A stretch of DNA of 64,000 nt from Cryptosporangium sp044454545 (GCF_044454545.1 NZ_JBITDV010000004.1:558001-622000), one strand, 5' to 3'; numbered from the stretch's first letter, positions 40,521 to 50,081 are shown. Notes: a model not told the origin generated them from the letters alone. A program made the numbers and translations.

Positions 40521-42808
40521 GGGTTGCGGTGGGACTCGTAGCGGAAGCCTCGGCGTCCGAAGACGACTCGGGTGCCCGGCGTCAGCGTCACCTTGGTGTG
40601 CGGGTCCAGGCGGGTCCAGGACTCGCTGTTCGGTGGCGCGATGTGCGTCCCGTTGGCGGAGGCCAGGTCGATGACGTTGACGTCCCAGCCGTCGAGTTCG
40701 ATCCTCGCGTGGATCCGGGAGACCACGCCCTTGGCATCGTCGATCCGCAGCGCGCGCGCCTTGCCCTGGAGGACGGCTTCGTCCCGTTCGGGCTCGCGGC
40801 CGACGACGTAGTCGGTGTCGAGCCGGAACGTCGCACCGTCGTCGAGGACCAACAACCCCAGCGGGGGACGCGGACCGGTGCGGGAGACGTGCGTGAGCTG
40901 CGCCATCGAAATGCCGCAGACCGCGCAGTACGGAACCCTGGGGTCGTTGAAGTGGTCGTTCTTGCAGTAGATGCCCAGCACTATCGGGCGGGCGTCCGCT
41001 TCCTCGGCGCCGTCGGCGGGGACCGGCCCCGGCGGCGGCTGGACGTCGGCCGGGGGCAGCGGGCCGGACGTCTGCGACGGCTCGGCCTCCTCGCCGATGA
41101 GGAGCACGGCCTCGAAGGGTGCGCCCGGGTCGAAACCGGCGGATTGCGGCGCCGCGGGCGGTGCGGACGACGGCTGCAGGGCCGGGTCGGGAACCGGCTG
41201 GTCGGGCAGCACCGGTGACGGTCCGGTCGGCGAGTACGCGGCGGGCGGGGCGTCGAACGCGCCCGGTCCGCCGTAACCCGAATCGCCGAACGGCGCGGGC
41301 GGCGCGGAGGAAGGCGCCGCCGGGGCGCCGTAGGGCCCACCGAACGGTGCCGGAGGTGCCGACGAGTCGCCGAACGAGCCGCGCTCTCCGTACGGCGCTG
41401 GCGGCGCGGACGACGGGGACGCCTCCCCGTAGGGCGCGGGCGGGGGTGAGTCCCCGAACGGCGGAGGCGGAGGCGGCGCGTCCCCGTAGGGCGCCGGGGG
41501 CGGCCCCGAGTCACCGAACGGCGGAGGCGGAGGCACGTCACCGTACGGCGGCGGAGGCGGAGGCGAGTCACCGAACGGCCGAGGCGCAGGCACGTCGCCA
41601 TACGGCGGCGGAGGCGGCGGCGCCGAGTCACCGAACGGCGGAGGCGGGGGCCCGTCTCCGTACGGCGGCGGAGGCGGCGCGTCACCGTACGGCGGCGGAG
41701 GTGCCTCGCCGAACGGGCGCGGAGGCGCGGCGTCCTCGAACGGGGCGGACGCACTGCCGAACGGCGCCTGGTCGTCGCGGGAATCCGCGGACGGTTCGTC
41801 GGCCGGCGGCAGCAGCGGGGCCGAGCCCGCGGGCGGGCTCGAGAACGAAGCCGGCGGCTCGTAGCCGCTTCGCGACACCGACGCGGCGCCGCGCGGGGGA
41901 ACCACGTCCGGCTCCGATCGCTCGCTTCGGAGCGACGCCGGGGTCGGCGTGAACTCCGAGTCACCGTCGAACGGCGTGAACGCCTCGGTCCGCTGCAGAA
42001 TCTCCTCGTCGTCGTCCACGGAATCCACCGAGTCCACCGAGTCGACAGACCGAACAGACTCCACGGACCCGCCCGACAGCGCCGATCCCACCGTCGAAGC
42101 GACACCCGTCCCGGTCTCCGAAGGCGCCGAACGTCCCGAAGGCCCCGACACCGAAGACGGCTCGACCCCCGAAGACGCACCCCCCGAAGACGTGCTCCCA
42201 GAAGACCCGGCCCCAGCCGAGTCCGGCACAGCCACCCGAGGCCCGGACCCCACAGCCGGCGCAACCGCTGCAACCGAGCCCGGCGCGGCCGCCGGGGCCA
42301 CCCCCGACGGCGGGCCGAACACGAAGCCACCCGCCCTCACCACGCCCGCATCGAGCCGCGACCAGGGATCCGCCGCCGACCCGTCCAGCGAATCCAGTGC
42401 GCCCCGGATCACCCGGGCCGGCGCCGGAATCATCCGGTCGACCCACGTCAGCGCGTCCCGCCCGTCCAGCACGATCTCGCCGTCATCGGTGGAGACCGAG
42501 ACCTGCGCGTCGCCGTGCACGATCACCGCGACGCCGTCGCCGACCGGACCGAACGCCGCCAGCGCCGGGAACTCGTCCGCCGCCGAGATCAACAACGAAG
42601 CCAGCCGTCGGCCGAGGCGACGCCCGTCACCCGAGGCCGATCCCGCCGCCGACGCGATGGCATCGAGAACCGACGTCGTCCGCTCGTCGTCGCCCTCGGG
42701 CGCCGCGTAGAGCAGCACGAGATCGCCGTACCGGGCCAGCAGACCGGAGCCGGCGACCGGCGCAAGCGTCCGTTCGTCCGGCTTCTCATCGTTGTTTCCT
42801 GTGGTCAC
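40517..42808 (-). CDS. Zinc-ribbon and FHA-domain protein with long proline-rich region
   Basis: This 763-residue protein has an N-terminal folded part (residues 1-190; GLLARYGDLVLLYAAPEGDD, AAFGPVGDGVAVIVHGDAQVSV) that I do not recognise, then an acidic Ser-rich linker. A proline-rich region (about 400-560) is built of repeats like PPPPFGDSPPPPPYGD. A short Cys motif near 611-632 follows (YCKN...YCAVCG). The C-terminal FHA domain (645-760) has VVGREPERDE, SRIHARI and ANGTHI, the phosphothreonine-binding signature. It should dock onto proteins phosphorylated by the neighbouring kinases. The GTG start overlaps the upstream stop (GTGA). It has three cysteines, not four, so zinc binding may need a His. 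Confidence 0.88.
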   Translation of the reverse strand: MTTGNNDEKPDERTLAPVAGSGLLARYGDLVLLYAAPEGDDERTTSVLDAIASAAGSASGDGRRLGRRLASLLISAADEFPALAAFGPVGDGVAVIVHGDAQVSVSTDDGEIVLDGRDALTWVDRMIPAPARVIRGALDSLDGSAADPWSRLDAGVVRAGGFVFGPPSGVAPAAAPGSVAAVAPAVGSGPRVAVPDSAGAGSSGSTSSGGASSGVEPSSVSGPSGRSAPSETGTGVASTVGSALSGGSVESVRSVDSVDSVDSVDDDEEILQRTEAFTPFDGDSEFTPTPASLRSERSEPDVVPPRGAASVSRSGYEPPASFSSPPAGSAPLLPPADEPSADSRDDQAPFGSASAPFEDAAPPRPFGEAPPPPYGDAPPPPPYGDGPPPPPFGDSAPPPPPPYGDVPAPRPFGDSPPPPPPYGDVPPPPPFGDSGPPPAPYGDAPPPPPPFGDSPPPAPYGEASPSSAPPAPYGERGSFGDSSAPPAPFGGPYGAPAAPSSAPPAPFGDSGYGGPGAFDAPPAAYSPTGPSPVLPDQPVPDPALQPSSAPPAAPQSAGFDPGAPFEAVLLIGEEAEPSQTSGPLPPADVQPPPGPVPADGAEEADARPIVLGIYCKNDHFNDPRVPYCAVCGISMAQLTHVSRTGPRPPLGLLVLDDGATFRLDTDYVVGREPERDEAVLQGKARALRIDDAKGVVSRIHARIELDGWDVNVIDLASANGTHIAPPNSESWTRLDPHTKVTLTPGTRVVFGRRGFRYESHRNP

Positions 42809-43248
42809 ACGAACCTCCCACCCCGGAACCGCCAGTGGATCGAGAACACCCTCATCGGGCCGTTCGCGAAGACCCAGACTGCCATCCACACCAGGATGAA
42901 GAGAATCCAGTACGAAAGTGACTGCAATCCGGTGAGCCCGTCGATCCCCGGGACGACGCCGGCCAGCAGCAACGCCCAGACCAGCAAACCCTCGTTGAGG
43001 AACGTGAGCAAGCCGAACAGCGTCGGCCAGTCCTTCTCCCACCGCCACTGCATCAGCAGGTGGTACAGCAGCTCCCAGAGCACACCGACCACGGCGACCG
43101 TCACGATCACGGTGTACGCGATTCGGTACTTAGCTCCGAAACCCACACCAAGCGGCAAAAATGGCGTCACGACCAGCGCCACCAAGCCGCCCAGGACCAG
43201 CGTGAACACGATCCTCGACTGAATCCGACCCCACAGCGTGGGCAACAT
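42805..43248 (-). CDS. Four-TM membrane protein of unknown function
   Basis: This 147-residue protein has four hydrophobic helices: residues about 12-32, 43-65, 80-102 and 110-130. It has the Trp-rich loop MQWRWEKDWPTLFG and a basic end IHWRFRGGRFV. I do not recognise the family. It is the middle gene of a three-gene minus-strand operon: its stop overlaps the FHA gene start (GTGA), and 12 bp separate it from the FAD oxidoreductase gene. It may anchor the FHA protein or the oxidoreductase to the membrane; that is inference. Confidence 0.82.
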   Translation of the reverse strand: MLPTLWGRIQSRIVFTLVLGGLVALVVTPFLPLGVGFGAKYRIAYTVIVTVAVVGVLWELLYHLLMQWRWEKDWPTLFGLLTFLNEGLLVWALLLAGVVPGIDGLTGLQSLSYWILFILVWMAVWVFANGPMRVFSIHWRFRGGRFV

Positions 43249-43260
43249 TGAACGATCCCC

Positions 43261-44943
43261 TCAGATCTGCTTGTTCCGTGCCCACTTGAGCCACTGGCTC
43301 ACCGACCGGATCGGCCCGATCCGCCGGGCGAACCCACGGCGGGCCAGGTCGTCCGCGATCTCCTGCGCCGCCACCTGCAGTCCGAGGAACGTGTCGACAC
43401 CCGGGAAGTACCCGCCCAGGGTCGGCGAACCCGACGCGTACATCCGGCCCTCGCCGTTCGCGGTGCCCCGGAGCTCGAACGTCCGCTCGACGTCGAGCCG
43501 CCCGACCGGGTTGCGCCCGACGCCGCTGTGGTCCATGAGGTCGGCCAGCAGCCGGTGCTCACGGATGTCGGCCTGCAGACCGGTGCAGTCGATGATGAAG
43601 TCGGCCGGGATCTCGCTGACCTGCCCGTCACCGAGCTTCACCCGGCTGACCGTCCGGCCGTCCGCACCGATCGTCACGGCCTCGGCCGTGCCCTCCAGCG
43701 TGTGGTACCAGTTCCCGGTCCGGCCAGCGTTCATCTGCGCCTGCCAACGCCGGCGCCACGGGGTGTTCGTACCGCCCATGTCCTTGTACGCCTGGGCCCG
43801 CTCCGGGCCTTCGAGCTTGCGCACCCGGGCCTTGAGCTGACCGCCCCAGACCGACTTCGGGTAGTTGAAGCCCTGGTAGGCGAAGCCGTTGCCGCCTTTC
43901 CGGCGCAACCAGGCCCCCTTGCCGTGCGAACCGCGCACGTACGTCCGGAACAGGTGGACGATCTGCGTCTGCAGGCCGTACTTCTCCCGGTCGTCCATCA
44001 ACCGCTGCAATACCCGCGAGGCGACGATGCCACCGCCGCGGACCAGCACGGTGCCCGGCCGGGACCGCAGGAACGTGTAGATGTGCTCGTGGTCCTCGTA
44101 CGCGTTGACCACGTGGTGGAAGTCCTGGTGCTGCGTCCGGAACTCCTGCAGCTCGGGCAGGAACTTCAGGCCCGGGTACCCGATGCCGACGTGGACGTAC
44201 TGCGAGCGGTACGCCACCCGCTTGGTCGGCGCGGCGCCGTCGGGTGGCGTCAGAATCGTGAAGTAGCCGCCACCGTGACGGCGGCGCACCATCCGTACCT
44301 GGCCCTTGACCAGCATCTCCCACCAGCGGATGCGCTTGGCCTCACGCTCGAGGTTCTCGAACACCATCCCGGCGCGCGGCGTGTAGTAGTCCGCGAACAA
44401 CGGCTCGACCAGCACCTGCCAGAGCGCGGCCGGCGACTTGTCCTTGACCGCCTCCTCGACGGCGTAGGACGGGAAACCCCAGATGTTGTCCGGCCGCGAC
44501 GCCGAGTCCGACCGGATCCGCTCCGACCGCGGGATCTGCGAGACCCGGGTCAGGTACTCGTAGGTCTTCCAGGGGGTGTCGATGTTCGACAGGATCCGGA
44601 TCTGGTCGGTCGGGACGCCCGCGATCCGCAGGTAGTCCACGGTCACGAACGATCCGATACCACCACCGATCGTCACGAACGGGATGTCGACGATCGGGAT
44701 GCCGGCCGCCGCCACCATCTGGTCCGACCAGATGCTGGTCTGGAGTAACTCCGGCGTGAGGTCACCGCCACCGGCCGGAGCCGACGCCGGATACGAGGCC
44801 TGGTGCTGATGCTGAGGTGGCGCGGTCGGGTACACCGCCGTCGGGGGAGCCGCCGGACGCTGGCCGGGCGCGCCGCCGCCGGGAGGGCCGGCCGCGAACC
44901 CGGGCCCCGTACCGGGCGTCTGACCGGGATACGGACTGGTCAT
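43261..44943 (-). CDS. FAD-dependent oxidoreductase with disordered N-terminus
   Basis: This 560-residue protein has a Pro/Gly/Ala/Gln-rich leader (residues 1-65), then a Rossmann FAD motif VTIGGGIGSFVTVDYL (about 91-106). The middle has RYVRG-type basic stretches and VLVRGGGIVASRVLQRLMDD, a second dinucleotide motif. The end has ADFIIDCTGLQADI and MYASGSPTLGGYFPGVDTFLGLQ, typical of flavin oxidoreductases. The substrate is unknown. It leads the operon with the four-TM and FHA proteins. ATG 44943 is preferred; ATG 44955 is also in frame. Its flexible leader, like that of the FHA protein, may carry phosphorylation sites. Confidence 0.85.
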   Translation of the reverse strand: MTSPYPGQTPGTGPGFAAGPPGGGAPGQRPAAPPTAVYPTAPPQHQHQASYPASAPAGGGDLTPELLQTSIWSDQMVAAAGIPIVDIPFVTIGGGIGSFVTVDYLRIAGVPTDQIRILSNIDTPWKTYEYLTRVSQIPRSERIRSDSASRPDNIWGFPSYAVEEAVKDKSPAALWQVLVEPLFADYYTPRAGMVFENLEREAKRIRWWEMLVKGQVRMVRRRHGGGYFTILTPPDGAAPTKRVAYRSQYVHVGIGYPGLKFLPELQEFRTQHQDFHHVVNAYEDHEHIYTFLRSRPGTVLVRGGGIVASRVLQRLMDDREKYGLQTQIVHLFRTYVRGSHGKGAWLRRKGGNGFAYQGFNYPKSVWGGQLKARVRKLEGPERAQAYKDMGGTNTPWRRRWQAQMNAGRTGNWYHTLEGTAEAVTIGADGRTVSRVKLGDGQVSEIPADFIIDCTGLQADIREHRLLADLMDHSGVGRNPVGRLDVERTFELRGTANGEGRMYASGSPTLGGYFPGVDTFLGLQVAAQEIADDLARRGFARRIGPIRSVSQWLKWARNKQI

Positions 44944-45110
44944 GACCCTCACCATCTGCTCGCAACGACAAGAACCGCAGCGGACTCCTGCCCACTGCGG
45001 TCGGAACGCTAGGCGAGCCCGCAGCCCGCCCCCTCTGCTCTGACGCCTATACGACTAGTGGAGCGCCCGACGCACGAATGCGCCGGGCACGCCCCGAGAC
45101 GGTACCGGGA

Positions 45111-48100
45111 CTAGACCTTCGCAGGATCCGGAACCATCGCGTCGATGAAGTCGGAAGCCCAGTCCAGGAGGGTTGTATCGCGCAACGGCTGACCGCCCAC
45201 CCGGGCCGTCGACGGCCGCGGCACCAGCACCACGTCCACCGCCTGCTTGTACATCGCGCCCGGGTACAACCGCTGCAGCCGCATGACCTTCGACTCCGGC
45301 AGACGAAGCGGCGCGAACCGGATCTGCTTGCCCTGCAGAGAAACCTCGGTCACCCCGGACGACCGCGCCTTCACCCGGAACGACGCCACCGCGAACAGGT
45401 TCTCCACCGCCTCGGGCGGGTTGCCGTACCGGTCGCGGATCTCCTCCCGCACCGCCGCCAGCTCCGCCGGCGTCGTGACCCCGGCCAGCTTCCGGTACGC
45501 CTCCAGCCGCAGCCGCTCCCCCGGGATGTAGTCGTGGGGCAGGTGGGCGTCGACCGGCAGATCGACCTTGACCTCGGACTCGATCTCGGACTTCTCGCCC
45601 TTGTACTCGGCCACGGCCTCGCCGACCAGCCGGACGTACAGGTCGAAACCGACGTTCGCGATGTGCCCGGACTGTTCGCCGCCGAGCAGGTTGCCCGACC
45701 CGCGGATCTCCAGGTCTTTCATCGCGACCGCCATACCGGCCCCGAGGTCGGAGTTCTGCGCGATCGTCGCGAGCCGGTCGTGCGCGGTCTCGGTCAGCGG
45801 ACGCTCCGGCGGGTACAGGAAGTACGCGTACGCACGCTCGCGCCCACGGCCCACCCGGCCCCGGATCTGGTGCAGCTGCGAGAGCCCGAGCACGTCGGCC
45901 CGCTCGACGATCAGCGTGTTCGCGTTCGGGATGTCGAGACCGGACTCGACGATCGTGGTCGAGACCAGGACGTCGTACTCCTTCTCGTCGAACCCGAGCA
46001 TCACGCGTTCCAGCGCGTCCTCGTTCATCTGGCCGTGCGCCACCGCGACCCGGGCCTCGGGCACCTGCGAGCGCAGCCTGGCCGCCGCCCGCTCGATCGA
46101 CTCGACCCGGTTGTGCAGGTAGAACACCTGGCCCTCACGGAGCAGTTCGCGACGCACCGCGGCCCCGATCTGCTTCTCCTCGTACGGGCCGACGAACGTC
46201 AGCACCGGGTGCCGCTCCTCCGGCGGCGTGAGGATCGTCGACATCTCGCGGATGCCGGTCAGCGACATCTCCAGCGTCCGCGGGATCGGCGTCGCCGACA
46301 TCGTCAGCACGTCGACGGCCGTCCGCATCTGCTTGAGCTGTTCCTTGTGCTCGACGCCGAAGCGCTGCTCCTCGTCGACGATCACCAGACCCAGGTTCTT
46401 GAACCGGGTGGACGCCTGCAGCAGCCGGTGCGTACCGACCACGATGTCGACCTCACCGGACGCCAGCTTCGCGACGGTCTCGGCCGCCTCGGCGTCGGTC
46501 TGGAAGCGCGAGAGCTGCGCGACGACGACCGGGAACTGCGCCATCCGCTCGGAGAACGTCAGGAAGTGCTGCTTGGCCAGGATCGTCGTGGGCACCAGCA
46601 CGGCGACCTGCATGCCGTCCTGCACGGCCTTGAACGCCGCCCGCACCGCGATCTCGGTCTTGCCGTAACCGACGTCGCCGCAGATCACCCGGTCCATCGG
46701 GTAGGGCTTCTCCATGTCGGACTTGACCTCGTTGATCGCGACCAGCTGGTCGGGCGTCTCCACATAGGGGAACGCGTCTTCCAGCTCGCGCTGCCACGGG
46801 GTGTCGGCCGCGAACGCGTGCCCCTTCGTGCTGGTGCGGGCCGCGTAGAGCCGGATCAGCTCACCGGCGATCTCCTTGACCGCCTTGCGGGCCCGGCCCT
46901 TGGCCTTCTGCCAGTCGGCGCCGCCCATCTTGTGCAGCGCCGGCGACTCACCGCCGACGTACCGGGTGAGCTGCTCCAGCGAGTCGGTCGGCACGAACAG
47001 CCGGTCGCCCGGCTGGCCGCGCTTGCTCGGCGCGTACTCCAGCACCAGGTACTCGCGCTCGCCGCCGTTGATCGTCCGCTTGATCATCTCGACGTAGCGG
47101 CCGACGCCGTGCTGCTCGTGCACCACGAAGTCGCCCGGCTGCAGTTGCAGCGGGTCGACCGCGTTGCGCCGCCGCGACGGCATGCGCCCGCGCTCGCGCC
47201 CGGAACCGGCCCTCGCGCCGGTCAGGTCGGACTCGGTGAAGACCAGCAGCTTCGCACTCTCGAGCACGAACCCACCGGCGAGCTGGCCGGTGGTCACCAG
47301 CACCGAGCGCGCCTCCGGCTCGGACTCGACGTCGGCCACCAGTTGCGCGCCGACCTCGGCCTCGCGGAGCGTCTCGGCCGCCCGCTGCGCGGACCCCGGC
47401 CCCTCGAACACCAGCACCGTGCGCCAGCCCTCGGCCGCGCGCCTGCGCACCTCTTCGGTGGCCCGCCGGCTGTCTCCGCGGAACGCGTCGACCGGCTTCG
47501 CGTCGAGCGCCAACCACTCGCGGGCTGCGCCCGGATCGTCGACCGTCGGGATCCGTACGTCGAGCGCGTCGTCCTCGAACTCCGATTCGGACGCCACGGG
47601 AGCCGCCGACGTGCCGAACGGCGCCACCGTCCACCAGGGCAGGCCCCGGCCGGTCGCGGCCGAGCGCACGTCGGCGAGGCTGCGGAACGCCGCCGCACCG
47701 AGATCGATCGGGGCCTCGCCGCCACCGGCCGCCGCGGCCCAGGACGCGGCCAGGAACTCCGCGCTGGTCGCGACCAGGTCGCGGGCCCTGGCCCGGATGC
47801 GCTCGGGGTCGCAGAGCAGCACGTGGGTGCCGGCCGGCACCGCCTGCACCAGCAGTTCGAGCTTGCCCGAGCCTTCCAGCAGCGCCGGGGTCAGCGACTC
47901 CATGCCCTCGACCGGGATGCCGTCGGACACCTTGTCGAGCATCTCGGCCAGCGCCGGGTGATCCTTCGCCAGCTGGGCCGCCCGGTCGCGCACCTCGGGC
48001 GTGAGCAGCAGCTCACGACAGGGCGGCGCCCAGAGCCCGTGGGTGGCGATCTCCAGCGAGCGCTGGTCGGCCACCGCGAAGTACCGGACCTCTTCGACCT

Positions 48101-48731
48101 CGTCGCCCCAGAACTCGACCCGGACCGGGTGCTCCTCGGTCGGCGGGAACACGTCGAGGATGCCGCCGCGGACCGCGAACTCACCCCGCTTCTCGACCAG
48201 GTCGACGCGGGCGTACGCGATGCCGACCAGCCGCTCGACCACTTCGTCCAGCGGAGCGGTGTCGCCGGTCTGCAGGCCGACCGGCTCCAGGTCGCCCAGG
48301 CCGGCCAGCTGCGGCTGCAGGACGCTGCGGACCGGAGCGACGACGACGTCGAGCGGGCCGGTGGTCGGGTCGTCGGACGACGGGTGCGCCAGCCGGCGCA
48401 GCACCGCGAGCCGGCGGCCGATCGTGTCGGCCCGCGGCGACAACTTCTCGTGCGGCAACGTCTCCCAGGCCGGGTAGACCGCGACGCGGTCGGGCGGCAG
48501 CAGGCAGGTGAGGGCCGCGGCCAGATCGTCGGCCTCGCGGCCGGTCGCGGTGACGGCCAGCACCGGCCCGCCACCGGTGCGCGCGCCGGCGAGCGTCGCG
48601 ACCACGAACGGACGCAACGATTCGGGGGCGGTGAGGTCGAGTTCGCCGGCATCCGGCCCGGACGCGCGGCGCCCGGCCTCGACGAGAGCGGGGTCCGTAC
48701 GGGCAGCGGCGAGCAGACCACTGAGGCTCAT
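45111..48731 (-). CDS. mfd: Transcription-repair coupling factor Mfd
   Basis: This 1206-residue ATPase removes stalled RNA polymerase from DNA and recruits UvrA. The N-terminal UvrB-homology part is residues 1-400. The RNA-polymerase-interaction domain follows (GDFVVHEQHGVGRYVEM, YAPSKRGQPGDRLFVP). The RecG-like motor has Walker A GDVGYGKTEIAVRAAF, VIVDEEQRFG and MSATPIPRTLEMSL, then QIRGRVGRG. The C-terminal TRCF domain ends near PKRLRLPESK-type sequence. The length is normal. ATG 48731 has GGAAGG upstream. In mycobacteria mfd adjoins mazG; here 12.6 kb lies between them. Confidence 0.98.
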   Translation of the reverse strand: MSLSGLLAAARTDPALVEAGRRASGPDAGELDLTAPESLRPFVVATLAGARTGGGPVLAVTATGREADDLAAALTCLLPPDRVAVYPAWETLPHEKLSPRADTIGRRLAVLRRLAHPSSDDPTTGPLDVVVAPVRSVLQPQLAGLGDLEPVGLQTGDTAPLDEVVERLVGIAYARVDLVEKRGEFAVRGGILDVFPPTEEHPVRVEFWGDEVEEVRYFAVADQRSLEIATHGLWAPPCRELLLTPEVRDRAAQLAKDHPALAEMLDKVSDGIPVEGMESLTPALLEGSGKLELLVQAVPAGTHVLLCDPERIRARARDLVATSAEFLAASWAAAAGGGEAPIDLGAAAFRSLADVRSAATGRGLPWWTVAPFGTSAAPVASESEFEDDALDVRIPTVDDPGAAREWLALDAKPVDAFRGDSRRATEEVRRRAAEGWRTVLVFEGPGSAQRAAETLREAEVGAQLVADVESEPEARSVLVTTGQLAGGFVLESAKLLVFTESDLTGARAGSGRERGRMPSRRRNAVDPLQLQPGDFVVHEQHGVGRYVEMIKRTINGGEREYLVLEYAPSKRGQPGDRLFVPTDSLEQLTRYVGGESPALHKMGGADWQKAKGRARKAVKEIAGELIRLYAARTSTKGHAFAADTPWQRELEDAFPYVETPDQLVAINEVKSDMEKPYPMDRVICGDVGYGKTEIAVRAAFKAVQDGMQVAVLVPTTILAKQHFLTFSERMAQFPVVVAQLSRFQTDAEAAETVAKLASGEVDIVVGTHRLLQASTRFKNLGLVIVDEEQRFGVEHKEQLKQMRTAVDVLTMSATPIPRTLEMSLTGIREMSTILTPPEERHPVLTFVGPYEEKQIGAAVRRELLREGQVFYLHNRVESIERAAARLRSQVPEARVAVAHGQMNEDALERVMLGFDEKEYDVLVSTTIVESGLDIPNANTLIVERADVLGLSQLHQIRGRVGRGRERAYAYFLYPPERPLTETAHDRLATIAQNSDLGAGMAVAMKDLEIRGSGNLLGGEQSGHIANVGFDLYVRLVGEAVAEYKGEKSEIESEVKVDLPVDAHLPHDYIPGERLRLEAYRKLAGVTTPAELAAVREEIRDRYGNPPEAVENLFAVASFRVKARSSGVTEVSLQGKQIRFAPLRLPESKVMRLQRLYPGAMYKQAVDVVLVPRPSTARVGGQPLRDTTLLDWASDFIDAMVPDPAKV

Positions 48732-48853
48732 GCAATGCCTTCCACTTGCTAATAGACAGCACGAAACCCCCGATCGGTGGATCGGGAGGCGTGCCGTGCA
48801 TCTCCAAGCCTACGCCGAGCCTCTGACAAAACGGATGGCCGCGGGCGGCCGCA

Positions 48854-48891
48854 CCACCTGTGACCGCCACCTGTGCCGCCACCTGTGACCG
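48854..48891. repeat. Three tandem copies of CCACCTGTGACCG upstream of a membrane protein gene
   Basis: Copies at 48854-48866, 48867-48878 (one base shorter) and 48879-48891, followed by a further CCACC. They lie between the divergent mfd and ABC-2-like genes, 44 bp from the latter's start. Repeated 12-13-bp units in a promoter are often operator sites. No known binder is evident. Confidence 0.7.
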
Positions 48892-48934
48892 CCACCATCG
48901 TTTCCACCCCGGGTAGCCGGGCACTTGCGTTGGC

Positions 48935-50020
48935 GTGACGCCTGACGAGTCCGGCACCACCGAAGAAACGGACACCACCGCACCGCCGGCCGCACGCGCG
49001 GCCGAGTGGCGGTCCTACCTCCGCCCCGGGCTGCTCATGGTCGGGGTGCTCGGGATCCAGCTCGCGTTCATCCTGTCCTACGTCGGCGCGTGGCACGCCC
49101 CGCGGGCCGACGGGTTACCGGTCGCGGTGATCGAGTCCGCCGCCACGCAGCAACTGCAAGCCGAGGTCGACGCCCGGAGCGACGCGGTGGCGCCCCGCAC
49201 GTACACCGACCGGACCCCGGCCTTCGAAGCGCTCGGCGACCAGGACGTCTACGCGGTGTTGCTCGACGGCCCCGATGGCCTGGAGCTCCACCTGGCCTCG
49301 TCCGCGAGCGGCGCGGCGGCCGAGGCGCTGACACAGGTGTACGGCCAGGTCTCGACGCTGACCGGTATCCCGGTGAACGTCTACGACGACCATCCGCTCC
49401 CGGCCACCGACAACCGGGGCATCTCGCCGTTCTACCTGGTCGTCGGCTGGATCGTCGGCGGCTACCTGGTCTCGACCCTGCTCTCGTTCGTCGCCGGTGC
49501 CCACCCCGAGCCACGCCGGGGACGAATCCGGGTGCTCGCGCTGCTGTTCTACGCGATCGCGTCCGGCATCGGTGGCGCGGTCGTCGTCGGACCGGTGCTC
49601 GGCATCTGGCATCAGAATCTGGTCCCGCTGGCCGCGCTCGGCATCGTCGTGGTGTTCGGCGCCTCGATCACGTCGGCCGCGCTGTCGGCGCTGCTCGGCG
49701 CCGTCGGCACCGGGCTGACGATCGTGTTGCTGGTCGTGCTCGGCAATCCCGGTTCGGGTGGTCCGTTCGCCCCTCAGATGCTGCCGGGGCCGTTCCGGGA
49801 GATGCACACCTGGCTGCTGACCGGTGCGGCGACCCAGGCGACCCGGGCGACCGTCTACTTCCAGGGCCACGGGCTCCCCGGCCTGTACCTCGTGCTGTTG
49901 CTCTGGTGCGGGATCGGGACACTGGCCTACCTGGGGTCGATCACGCTCCGCGGGCGCCGAGCGTCTCACTACTTGATCGATGCGGGGCCGACGCCGCAGC
50001 GCGGCGGATCAAGCCTCTAG
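48935..50020 (+). CDS. ABC-2/YhgE-like membrane protein
   Basis: This 361-residue protein has one membrane helix near the N-terminus (LLMVGVLGIQLAFILSYV). A roughly 120-residue extracellular part follows (LPVAVIESAATQQLQAEVDAR, VYAVLLDGPDGLELHLAS), then about five or six helices in residues 165-345. This topology is that of ABC-2 permeases of the YhgE/Pip and DUF3533 groups. No ATPase gene lies next to it. The GTG start is at 48935 with no clear ribosome site. Export or envelope function is possible. Confidence 0.78.
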   Translation: MTPDESGTTEETDTTAPPAARAAEWRSYLRPGLLMVGVLGIQLAFILSYVGAWHAPRADGLPVAVIESAATQQLQAEVDARSDAVAPRTYTDRTPAFEALGDQDVYAVLLDGPDGLELHLASSASGAAAEALTQVYGQVSTLTGIPVNVYDDHPLPATDNRGISPFYLVVGWIVGGYLVSTLLSFVAGAHPEPRRGRIRVLALLFYAIASGIGGAVVVGPVLGIWHQNLVPLAALGIVVVFGASITSAALSALLGAVGTGLTIVLLVVLGNPGSGGPFAPQMLPGPFREMHTWLLTGAATQATRATVYFQGHGLPGLYLVLLLWCGIGTLAYLGSITLRGRRASHYLIDAGPTPQRGGSSL

Positions 50021-50081
50021 GCTGGGTTAACACGGGACACCGAGGTCCCGGCGCATCGCCACTCGAGTCCGGGGAGCCGTC

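Noticed and set aside
45078..48752. 1224-codon open frame on the plus strand opposite mfd
   Set aside because: The mirror of mfd codon bias; the minus strand encodes a complete Mfd with all motifs.
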